Shown here: piece by piece, positions 29,794 through 37,435 of the stretch | Position numbering within the stretch: the stretch's first letter is position 1 | Layout: each line of letters starts with the position of its first letter | IMG/VR virus record: IMGVR_UViG_3300030328_000719 | Location: 1 to 42,303 of that record | Strand: one strand, 5' to 3' | Source: a virus | DNA length: 42,303 nt | The notes under the pieces: model-generated | Seen by the model: the letters and a program-made list of their open reading frames with translations, nothing else | Databases searched by the model: none | Told to the model about the DNA's origin: nothing | Translations under genes and position numbers: made by a program

Positions 29794-30089
29794 GTAGGTA
29801 CGAAGCATATATGAAAGCCCGACTAGAACAAGAGGAGATACGTATGAAACAAGCAAATAAACAAACAGACAATGTTGTTGATATGGTTAATAGCCCACCA
29901 CATTATAATCAACATGGCATAGAATGTATAGATGCTATACAGGCAGCTACAGATGAAGGCTTTCAACACTATCTGCAGGGTAATATAGTAAAATATATTT
30001 GGCGATATAAATATAAGAATGGTAAGCAGGATTTGCAAAAAGCTGCATGGTATTTAAATAAACTCATAGAGACGTATGATGAGAGTTAA
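29790..30089 (+). CDS. DUF3310 protein
   Basis: 99 residues. The DUF3310 core is clear: SPPHYNQHGIECIDAIQAAT, FQHYLQGNIVKYIWRYKYKN and GKQDLQKAAWYLNKLI. Such proteins occur in many phages near nucleotide metabolism genes and are sometimes labelled nucleotide kinases, without firm evidence. Starts by ATGA overlap with the previous gene. Confidence 0.85.
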   Translation: MSRYEAYMKARLEQEEIRMKQANKQTDNVVDMVNSPPHYNQHGIECIDAIQAATDEGFQHYLQGNIVKYIWRYKYKNGKQDLQKAAWYLNKLIETYDES

Positions 30090-30090
30090 G

Positions 30091-30237
30091 ATGTTTCTTA
30101 CTATAGACATAGACGATGAGGAATACCCTGTGCCAGCCGATGGTCGTGTCGGCGATGAATTAGAAGAGAGTATCCAAGAATATTTTTATGATATAGAGGG
30201 TGCAGATATTAAACACATTAGAACAATTACGGAGTGA
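30091..30237 (+). CDS. Small acidic protein upstream of ribonucleotide reductase
   Basis: 48 residues, MFLTIDIDDEEYPVPADGRV followed by a helix (GDELEESIQEYFYDIEG) and a basic strand (DIKHIRTITE). I recall similar small proteins in marine phages, with no function. It ends six bases before the reductase ATG, suggesting co-translation. Confidence 0.5.
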   Translation: MFLTIDIDDEEYPVPADGRVGDELEESIQEYFYDIEGADIKHIRTITE

Positions 30238-30242
30238 CAGAG

Positions 30243-32195
30243 ATGTTAAGAAATACACTACCAACGGACTACCAGAACTTTATAGCTCTATCTCGCTATG
30301 CAAGATGGAAAGATGATGAGCAACGCCGTGAGACGTGGGGTGAAACTGTGTGTAGATACTTTGACTATATGGATAAGCATTTAGCAGACAACCACAACTA
30401 CAAGTTATCTGATGGATTGCGTTCAGAGTTAGAAGAAGCAGTACTCAATCAGAGTATCATGCCTAGCATGAGGGCTTTGATGACCAGTGGTCCTGCATTA
30501 GATAGATGTCACGTGGGTGGATACAACTGCTCATACTTACCTGTAGACAGCCCTCGTGCATTTGATGAGACTATGTACATACTAATGTGTGGAACAGGCG
30601 TAGGCTTTAGTGTAGAGCGTCATAACATTGAGAAGCTACCTATAGTAGCAGAAGATTTTTACAAGACAGATACTGTGATTAAAGTCGGTGATAGTAGACC
30701 GGGCTGGGCTAAGTCACTCAAGGAACTTATAGCTATGCTGTACGCAGGACAAGTGCCTGAGTGGGATGTATCAGAGGTACGTCCTGCAGGTGCTAGACTC
30801 AAGACGTTTGGCGGTAGAGCATCAGGACCACAGCCATTAGTTGAGTTGTTTGAGTTTTGTATTCGTAAATTTAAAAACGCAGCAGGTCGTAGATTATTTC
30901 CTATTGAGTGCCACGACATCATGTGTAAAATAGGAGAAGTTGTAGTCGTAGGTGGTGTGCGTAGGTCAGCACTGATTAGTTTATCTAATCTTAATGATGA
31001 CCAAATGCGTCACGCAAAGTCTGGCGTTTGGTGGGACGAGCCAGAAAAAAATATTATACGTGAAGGGCAAAGGTCTTTAGCCAATAATTCTGTAGCTTAT
31101 AAAGGAAAGCCAGAAATAGGTACATTCATGCGTGAGTGGTTAGCCTTATACGAATCACACTCTGGTGAACGTGGTATATTTAATAGGAAGTCTGCGCAGG
31201 TGCAGGCTGCTAAGAATGGTAGGCGAGATGCCGAACAAGACTTTGGGTGCAATCCTTGCTCTGAAATTATACTGCGTCCTTATCAGTTCTGTAATTTGTC
31301 AGAGGTAGTCATACGTGAAAGTGATACTCTTGATACTTTAAAAGAAAAGGTTAGACTCGCTACTCTGCTTGGTACATTCCAAGCTACATTAACTAACTTT
31401 AAATACTTGCGTAAAGTGTGGAAGGATAACACAGAAGAAGAGCGTTTGCTTGGCGTATCCTTAACGGGTATCATGGACAATGCTATGACTTCCTCTATGG
31501 GAGATAAGCTATCCATACTGTTGGGTATACTAAAAGATGAGGCTGTTCGTACCAACAAAGAAATGTCAGAGTCCCTTAACATACCACAAGCAACGGCTGT
31601 TACCTGCGTAAAGCCTAGTGGCACTGTGTCACAACTTACTGACGCAGCATCAGGTATACATGCTAGACACCATCCATATTATATACGTACAGTGCGGGGT
31701 GACAATAAAGACCCTATTACGCAGTTTCTTATATCAGAGGGTATACCATCTGAGCCTTGTGTATCAAAGCCTGATTCAACAACAATATTTAGTTTTCCTA
31801 TGCGTTCTCCTTTAGGTGCTATCACACGTACACAGATGAACGCAATAGAACAACTAGAGTTATGGCTTACCTATCAGCGTTACTGGTGTGAGCATAAGCC
31901 TAGCGTAACAATCTCAGTTAAAGAACATGAGTGGATGCAGGTAGGTGCTTGGGTATATGAACACTTTGATGAGGTATCAGGTATTAGCTTCCTGCCGTTT
32001 AGTGAACATACATATAAACAACAACCTTATCAGGATATAAATAAAGATGAGTATGAAAAGTTCTTGACAAAGATGCCAAAAAGTGTAGACTGGTCTAAGT
32101 TAAGTGACTTTGAAAAAGAAGACACTACATCAGGTGGACGTGAGTTAGCGTGTACTGCAGGTGTATGTGAAATTGTAGACATAGAGGCAGCGTAA
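30243..32195 (+). CDS. nrdJ: Adenosylcobalamin-dependent (class II) ribonucleotide reductase
   Basis: About 650 residues, the monomeric RTPR-like type. NPCSE (337-341) carries the radical Cys C339 with N337 and E341. The active-site redox pair is C96 (YNCSYLP) and C350 (FCNLSEV). The C-terminal tail CTAGVCEIVD has the shuttle Cys pair. GRASGPQPLVELFEF and TGVGFSVERHN fit the substrate barrel. It reduces ribonucleotides for phage DNA synthesis, needs B12 and works with or without oxygen. ATG 30243 is preferred over GTG 30234 for its GGAG spacing. It is coupled to the next gene by TAATG. Confidence 0.9.
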   Translation: MLRNTLPTDYQNFIALSRYARWKDDEQRRETWGETVCRYFDYMDKHLADNHNYKLSDGLRSELEEAVLNQSIMPSMRALMTSGPALDRCHVGGYNCSYLPVDSPRAFDETMYILMCGTGVGFSVERHNIEKLPIVAEDFYKTDTVIKVGDSRPGWAKSLKELIAMLYAGQVPEWDVSEVRPAGARLKTFGGRASGPQPLVELFEFCIRKFKNAAGRRLFPIECHDIMCKIGEVVVVGGVRRSALISLSNLNDDQMRHAKSGVWWDEPEKNIIREGQRSLANNSVAYKGKPEIGTFMREWLALYESHSGERGIFNRKSAQVQAAKNGRRDAEQDFGCNPCSEIILRPYQFCNLSEVVIRESDTLDTLKEKVRLATLLGTFQATLTNFKYLRKVWKDNTEEERLLGVSLTGIMDNAMTSSMGDKLSILLGILKDEAVRTNKEMSESLNIPQATAVTCVKPSGTVSQLTDAASGIHARHHPYYIRTVRGDNKDPITQFLISEGIPSEPCVSKPDSTTIFSFPMRSPLGAITRTQMNAIEQLELWLTYQRYWCEHKPSVTISVKEHEWMQVGAWVYEHFDEVSGISFLPFSEHTYKQQPYQDINKDEYEKFLTKMPKSVDWSKLSDFEKEDTTSGGRELACTAGVCEIVDIEAA

Positions 32196-32365
32196 TGAAT
32201 TGTTGGCATTGTAATACAGAATTAAGGTGGAGTGGAGACCACGATGTAGACGAACTTACAGATAACCGCTATATAATACTTAGTTGTTTAGAGTGTCCCG
32301 AATGTAAGTCATGGGTTGAGGTTTACTATCCTAATCTTGAACATGAAGACCACAGAGAGGAGTAA
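32195..32365 (+). CDS. Small zinc-ribbon protein
   Basis: 56 residues with MNCWHCNTELRWSG and a second pair CPECKSWVEVYY 34 residues later, a treble-clef/zinc-ribbon pattern. Directly coupled to the reductase by TAATG. Acidic C-terminus. Could be a nucleic-acid-binding or electron-transfer accessory; not recognised beyond the zinc ribbon. Confidence 0.55.
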   Translation: MNCWHCNTELRWSGDHDVDELTDNRYIILSCLECPECKSWVEVYYPNLEHEDHREE

Positions 32366-32367
32366 GT

Positions 32368-32547
32368 ATGGAGACATTATTAGTGTTGGGTGCATTAGCG
32401 TATGGTATGCATTACGCAAACAAACAATATGAACCAGAAGAAACTGTGCAAAAGTTAGAAGACATTGACTGGTCTAAAGCAGGTAATTTTAGGACAGCCA
32501 GTACAGAGAATAATGTACAATGGATAATAATAACAGAGGAGAAATAA
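32368..32547 (+). CDS. Small hypothetical protein
   Basis: 59 residues. METLLVLGALAYGMHYANKQ is hydrophobic enough for a membrane-anchored N-terminus; the rest is acidic then beta-like (NVQWIIITEEK). Preceded by GAGAGGAGTA. Fills the gap between two genes exactly (next ATG follows the stop). Confidence 0.45.
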   Translation: METLLVLGALAYGMHYANKQYEPEETVQKLEDIDWSKAGNFRTASTENNVQWIIITEEK

Positions 32548-32799
32548 ATGACAATAAGAGACATGTTAATAGACGCACAGGTGTCGTACTTAATTGGCGG
32601 TATGAATAAACACAAAGCTAATATAGCGGTGTATATGAATAATACAGTTGGTATTGGTGAACACTCTGACATAATGGAAACAATAGACTTAGAATTAGAA
32701 AAACTATCAGCTTATCACGACAAGCTAGAGATGCTTGTTAAATACTTCCCTAAAACAAAAGAAGGAGATAGTGATGACCAATCTGGAACCAGCGACTAA
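32548..32799 (+). CDS. Small hypothetical helical protein
   Basis: 83 residues. MTIRDMLIDAQVSYLIGGMN, KHKANIAVYMNNTVGIGEHS and a C-terminal helix (TIDLELEKLSAYHDKLEML). An AGAGGAGA ribosome-binding site overlaps the previous stop. Overlaps the following gene by 26 bp. Unrecognised. Confidence 0.5.
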   Translation: MTIRDMLIDAQVSYLIGGMNKHKANIAVYMNNTVGIGEHSDIMETIDLELEKLSAYHDKLEMLVKYFPKTKEGDSDDQSGTSD

Positions 32800-33199
32800 A
32801 GACCGCAAGAAGTTTGATATAGACCTTGAATATGGCAAGGTACGTGAGAAACAGGTAGCTGACATGCTACAAGATAAAAAGATTGAGGTGAAAAGTGAAA
32901 GAGATGTCTGGCAGAAAACGGGAAACATTGCAATCGAATACGAATGTTATGGAAAGCCAAGTGGCATCAATGCTACGGAATCAGATTACTGGTTTCATAA
33001 TCTCTGTATTGGTGAAGAAACCTTTGCAACTATTGTGTTTGATACGCAGTCGTTGAAACGTATTATCTCCAACTTAGATAGCAAGCGCAGTGTATCTGGT
33101 GGAGACCATAATGCATCACGTATGTATTTACTGAATCTACAGAAGCTGTTTTCTTCTGACGTAATCAAAGCCTTTAAGGAGAATAAAGATGCGGCGTAA
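32774..33199 (+). CDS. PD-(D/E)XK-like phage protein
   Basis: 141 residues from MTNLEPATKDRKKFD. KKIEVKSERDVWQKTGNIAI is the 'E-x-K' strand of a PD-(D/E)XK-type nuclease, with an upstream helix containing KVREKQVADML. YGKPSGINATESDYWFHNL follows. I recall this core (IEVKSE...TGNIAIEYE...GKPSGI.AT.SDYW) as conserved in marine phages. Likely a small nuclease or a nuclease-fold DNA-binding protein; activity is not proven. Confidence 0.65.
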   Translation: MTNLEPATKDRKKFDIDLEYGKVREKQVADMLQDKKIEVKSERDVWQKTGNIAIEYECYGKPSGINATESDYWFHNLCIGEETFATIVFDTQSLKRIISNLDSKRSVSGGDHNASRMYLLNLQKLFSSDVIKAFKENKDAA

Positions 33200-33434
33200 T
33201 GGTTTAAATAAATATGATGCTCCACTGCGTATACAATACCAGTGGGGCTACGATGCTTTTAAACGTGGTGGTAGATTAATTAAGGTAGGTAATAATAAAA
33301 CCATGTTTCAAGAGAACCGTCCAAACCTTGACCCCAACACCATGCAGTATCGTGAGTGGGAACGTGGGTGGAATGATGCCTACCGTGAGAGTTTAGAAAA
33401 GGGTAAGTATAATGGGAATAAAGGAAGAGGCTGA
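33189..33434 (+). CDS. Small protein with RMF-like NPxxxxxREWxRGWNDAY segment
   Basis: 81 residues. IQYQWGYDAFKRGGRLIK, then NLDPNTMQYREWERGWNDAY and a basic end. The pattern 'G...G..... (N/P)...W..GW..A' faintly resembles bacterial ribosome modulation factor, where a similar W-x-x-GW-x-x-A motif lies near the C-terminus. Basic character would fit rRNA binding. The similarity is weak, so the function is left open. Confidence 0.5.
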   Translation: MRRNGLNKYDAPLRIQYQWGYDAFKRGGRLIKVGNNKTMFQENRPNLDPNTMQYREWERGWNDAYRESLEKGKYNGNKGRG

Positions 33435-33456
33435 ACAATGGATGAGGAGAAAACAT

Positions 33457-33795
33457 ATGAGTAGTATAACAGCTACTGAATATCAAATACGTGCAGCAGA
33501 GACTGCTATCTTTCCAAAAGAAAAAGCCCTTGAGTATTTAACTCTTGGGCTTACTGGTGAGTCAGGGGAGATTGCAAATAAGGTTAAGAAGCTAATACGT
33601 GATGGTGCTGACGTTGAAGGGTATAATGATAAGCTAAATCAGATAGGTGCAGAGTTAGGAGATGTCTTATGGTATTGTGCTATGATAGCAAAAGAAGTGG
33701 ACATCAACCTTGGAAGTATTATGGAAAACAATCTTGAAAAGTTGGCAGATAGGAAAGCTAGGAATCGCCTACAGGGTGACGGTGACAATCGTTAG
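33457..33795 (+). CDS. mazG: MazG-like NTP pyrophosphohydrolase
   Basis: 112 residues from MSSITATEYQIRAAETAIFP. Metal-binding motif LGLTGESGEIANKVKK followed by AELGDVLWYCAMIAKE gives the ExxE...ExxD signature of MazG/all-alpha NTP pyrophosphatases. Phage MazG enzymes are thought to adjust nucleotide or alarmone pools during infection. GAGGAG at 33443-33448 supports the ATG at 33457 over one at 33412. Last sizeable gene of the early unit. Confidence 0.85.
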   Translation: MSSITATEYQIRAAETAIFPKEKALEYLTLGLTGESGEIANKVKKLIRDGADVEGYNDKLNQIGAELGDVLWYCAMIAKEVDINLGSIMENNLEKLADRKARNRLQGDGDNR

Positions 33796-33856
33796 GTACG
33801 CACCGTTTGCAGCCATTGGCATGGGGCTGGCTAATGATATATGTGACTACATATGA
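33782..33856 (+). CDS. Possible 24-residue ORF at the end of the early unit
   Basis: A GTG-started ORF overlapping the MazG stop reads VTIVRYAPFAAIGMGLANDI then CDYI. It has a protein-like amphipathic pattern and its TGA lies in the terminator stem. There is no clear independent ribosome-binding site; it could be co-translated with MazG. Listed as tentative. Confidence 0.25.
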   Translation: MTIVRYAPFAAIGMGLANDICDYI

Positions 33857-33883
33857 AGAGGGGGCTTAATTGCCCCCTTCTTC
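33855..33883. terminator. Convergent hairpin terminator
   Basis: AGGGGGC (33859-33865) pairs with GCCCCCT (33872-33878) around a 6-base loop TTAATT. T-rich sequence follows on the plus strand (TTCTTCTCTT). The stop codon of the leftward 1171-residue gene (33866-33868) lies in the loop. It separates the rightward early unit from the leftward late genes and may act in both directions. Confidence 0.75.
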
Positions 33884-36800
33884 TCTTGGTTGTAAAAACG
33901 TATTATTTTTATAATACTTTGCCGCTTTTATTATTAAGTCTAAGTCTCCTAAATTATTGACATCAACTTTTCTTCCTATAGCTTTTTCATATCTTTCTAT
34001 AGCCATGTCTCTGTAATATGAATCTAATGCTCTAAAATCTGCTCTGGTCATTGGGTCATAGCCATAGCGGTCAGGACCAAACTGGCGAGAATATTCACGT
34101 ACACTTTCTAAAATGTCTGACCTGTATTCTGCGATTTGTTGCATTAATAATTTTCGTTTACCTACAGTATCTAGGCTCTTATATAAATCTGACTCTATTA
34201 CTTTAGGAACAAGATAATCTGTAGCAAATTCACCCATAAACATAGATATTAACTGATTTGCTTCTGGTACTGCAGTCTTTTTAAACATATCACTACGGCG
34301 TATGTTTAATCTATCCATCTCTGATTCTAATACATTCTTGCGTTGCTTTACAAGCATACCAGTTGTTTGTCTCCTAATAGGAGTTTCTCTTCTTATAGGT
34401 TCTGCTCTTGTTGGTGATTCATAAACTTCTGATGGCTTTGTCCCTAAATAATCAGACAGCATTTCTTCTATTCTATAATTTCGTGGAACACGAGCGAGTG
34501 TTTTATTTACCATTAAACTAAGTAGGTCATCACTTTTTGTTTGCCTAGCTAAACGAGCATCATCATCAGCAATAAATGTATTATCATAGTCTTGTATCAT
34601 AGTTAAAGGCATAGTATACGTACTAGCTATATTTGCAGCAAAATTAACCGCAATTTTATATAACTTATCTGGGTCTTCTTTAGCATTAGCAAAATCAAGC
34701 ATTGCATTATCCATTGCATACAAGCCAAATCCTGCCCTCATTTGTGTGCCTGTCAATGCCTGTACACTAGACAGTATTACATTTTTATTTAAAGTATCTA
34801 ATTTATTGTCCCTGTTTTTAATATACATATCTGCAAAGAATAAAAACGGCGCAGCAGGGAAGAAGGGTCGCAAATCATATGTTTTACCGTCTATTGTTTT
34901 GCCCTCATACCATTGTTCACCTGCATATTCACTATCTCTAAAAGCGACAGCCCCAGTGTACATACCTAATCCAATTAGACCTTTAGCTAAATCTTCATAG
35001 TTTCCTGTTTCTTTGGACAGTGCTTTCCGCGCACCAGTAAATAAATATGCTGGAGAATATTCATAAGTAAACCTTAAAGCGTTTGCTACAAATCGTGGAA
35101 AAGGAACAAGTGATGTAGTTAAAAACGGAGCCTTGTTCATTGCATTTACTAGTAGTTTTCCCGCTGCACCTTGTGGACTACGTTGATAAGTAAAATATAA
35201 AGTTTTGTCTATTACGTCTGTAAGTAATTTTTTTCCGTCTTTACCTGCAAATAGTTTATTTAAGTTGCCTTTTTTTACAATCTCTGTTAAATTATACTCA
35301 TCTGGATTTACCTTTCTGCCCGACTTAATAGCCGCAGAATACATTTCGTTTAATGCCCGTTCTAGTTCACCAACAAATGCACCACCCTTAAAGAAATTAT
35401 CTGATATAGTATTTAAAGTATTAAATTCTCTACCTACTTTATTAAGACCCATAGACAGTGGCCCCATTTTTTTATTAGTTTCTAAGTCAGCCAATTCTCT
35501 AAACAATCTACCCGCCTGTCTTGGATAGTTTGTTGTAAGCATTTGCATTACAGCATTGGTTCTTTTTCTATTACCTAATCCTGCTAAAATAGCAAATGCA
35601 TCATTGTTCGGTCCAAACTCAAACCCTTTCGCAACAGTAGGTTTTCCTGCAGCTTTAGCAATAGCATTTACACCAGTAGCTATACCTCTATCGAGTATTT
35701 TTGTAGGTAAATCAAATAAAGATGCACGTACAACACCCGATACTGTGTTTCTTACAGTAGTCGCTGTTTGAGATGTCATTAAAGATAAACGAAGTCTGTC
35801 AAGTGCAACTATACCATCAGCTAAAGATGTTTTTTCTAATGCATTTCTCGGATTTGTTTTTGCAGCTTTATCAGCCAACTTTCCAAGTTCTTCTTTTATT
35901 TCTCTATCTATTGCAAATACTGAATTATCAGAAGCCCTTAAAATATCTTGTAAATCAGCGGCACGTCTTAGCGTTCTACCCGCTTCAGAAAAATCAGCCA
36001 ATAACATATTTGCAAAATCATCTTGGGTAAGATTATATTTATCCATAACTTTACCAGCAAGTTTTTCTGCTTTTTCTGTCGGTAAACTTGCAAATGCCCT
36101 AGACACATAAGAAGATATACGCTCTGTAGGTTCACGTTTAAGTCCAGAGGCATTAGCTATATCAATTGTTGCTGCAGTAATCACATCTGCTTTTTCTGCT
36201 GTAAATGTAACAGTAAAAGAATCATCAATATTTGCTGGCCCTGTGACTTTTGCTTTTTTAGCGGCTTGTCCCGCAGCTACTTTTTCTGGGTTAAGTGCAA
36301 CAAGACTTGACTTTACTTCTGTAGCAAGTTTTTTGTTTTTCTTAATTGTTTCTTGTGCTTTTATGCCTGCTTCTTTTCTAGCTCTTTTCTGTGCCGCTAA
36401 ACCTGCTTTAAGTATATCATCTTGCCCTGAATATAGTGCTTTACCCGCACCTTTTTTTGCGGCATTTAAGGTTAAAGCTGCTGGCAATGCCGCACTAATA
36501 CCTGCAACCATACCTGTTTGTAGCACGCTATAGTTATCTCTTCTATCAATTTCCATTTCAGTTTGTTGTGCTGCTATATCTTGTGAAGCACCCGCAAATG
36601 CTTCTACACCTGCCATTGTTCTTATTGGACGTTGTGCCAAATAACCTAAAGCACGTGCTGTTGCAGTCTTTGCAGCTACAGTAGATGCTATACCCGCACC
36701 CTTACCAAAACCCGGTAATAACAAACCTACGTAAGTTGATGGGGCAGTTAAAATACCTTCAGCATAATCTCCAAACGCAGATGGCGCACCATCATCTTCA

Positions 36801-37381
36801 TAAAAATCTGGCATTGCATTAAAAGAGTCAAACAATAATTTATAATCTTCCAGTTTTCTTTTTGCTTTAGGTGCGTATGATGCACCACTTTCTGCATCAG
36901 CCACTAACCCTGATACATAATTATAGTCACCTGCCGCTGTCATTTCGTTTACATTAAAAGAGCGAAAGTGAGATATCATCTCCTCAATCGCTTCATTACT
37001 ATCTATATTTTTTTTCTCACCCAAATGTTCGATAGCAAACCTCTGGGCTGCTTTTTGTATTACAGGATTACGGCGCAGTTCTTCATATGAACTAATAACT
37101 GTGGTATCACCATATAGTCCGAGTTCATCATCGTCTATACTAGATTTATCTATAGATACAGTAGAAACTATGGGTTTATCTGCTCCTACTTTTGGTTCAC
37201 CCAATGATAATAAAAATTCAGCAGTGTCCATATCACTTATATTTTTTTGTGTTTGTTGTTGTTTCTGTTCCTGCTGCTGCTGTTGTTGTTTTTCTTCTTT
37301 CTCATCTAATGACATGAGAAAATCTGCCACATTAAAACCCAGCTTTTCATTAACATTACCTATGGATACGCTTTCAGCCAT
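33866..37381 (-). CDS. Very large putative internal virion/DNA-ejection protein
   Basis: About 1171 residues from MAESVSIGNVNEKLG. A Gln-rich stretch (KQQQQQQEQKQQQTQK) near residues 33-48 marks a disordered N-terminus. Later segments include Gly/Ala hydrophobic stretches (STYVGLLLPGFGKGAGIAST, GMVAGISAALPAALTL) that could insert in membranes, and TATTVRNTVSGVVRASLFDL. The C-terminal third is charged and Arg/Tyr-rich. Length, alternating helical and membrane-prone parts, and position after other virion genes fit T7 gp16-type ejection proteins. No lytic transglycosylase motif was recognised. It is the terminal gene of the late unit. Confidence 0.55.
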   Translation of the reverse strand: MAESVSIGNVNEKLGFNVADFLMSLDEKEEKQQQQQQEQKQQQTQKNISDMDTAEFLLSLGEPKVGADKPIVSTVSIDKSSIDDDELGLYGDTTVISSYEELRRNPVIQKAAQRFAIEHLGEKKNIDSNEAIEEMISHFRSFNVNEMTAAGDYNYVSGLVADAESGASYAPKAKRKLEDYKLLFDSFNAMPDFYEDDGAPSAFGDYAEGILTAPSTYVGLLLPGFGKGAGIASTVAAKTATARALGYLAQRPIRTMAGVEAFAGASQDIAAQQTEMEIDRRDNYSVLQTGMVAGISAALPAALTLNAAKKGAGKALYSGQDDILKAGLAAQKRARKEAGIKAQETIKKNKKLATEVKSSLVALNPEKVAAGQAAKKAKVTGPANIDDSFTVTFTAEKADVITAATIDIANASGLKREPTERISSYVSRAFASLPTEKAEKLAGKVMDKYNLTQDDFANMLLADFSEAGRTLRRAADLQDILRASDNSVFAIDREIKEELGKLADKAAKTNPRNALEKTSLADGIVALDRLRLSLMTSQTATTVRNTVSGVVRASLFDLPTKILDRGIATGVNAIAKAAGKPTVAKGFEFGPNNDAFAILAGLGNRKRTNAVMQMLTTNYPRQAGRLFRELADLETNKKMGPLSMGLNKVGREFNTLNTISDNFFKGGAFVGELERALNEMYSAAIKSGRKVNPDEYNLTEIVKKGNLNKLFAGKDGKKLLTDVIDKTLYFTYQRSPQGAAGKLLVNAMNKAPFLTTSLVPFPRFVANALRFTYEYSPAYLFTGARKALSKETGNYEDLAKGLIGLGMYTGAVAFRDSEYAGEQWYEGKTIDGKTYDLRPFFPAAPFLFFADMYIKNRDNKLDTLNKNVILSSVQALTGTQMRAGFGLYAMDNAMLDFANAKEDPDKLYKIAVNFAANIASTYTMPLTMIQDYDNTFIADDDARLARQTKSDDLLSLMVNKTLARVPRNYRIEEMLSDYLGTKPSEVYESPTRAEPIRRETPIRRQTTGMLVKQRKNVLESEMDRLNIRRSDMFKKTAVPEANQLISMFMGEFATDYLVPKVIESDLYKSLDTVGKRKLLMQQIAEYRSDILESVREYSRQFGPDRYGYDPMTRADFRALDSYYRDMAIERYEKAIGRKVDVNNLGDLDLIIKAAKYYKNNTFLQPREEGGN

Positions 37382-37435
37382 TTTTATTATCAACCTTTTA
37401 TTTAGTTTTGCCGTAAATGTCAGTTAAAGAACCAA

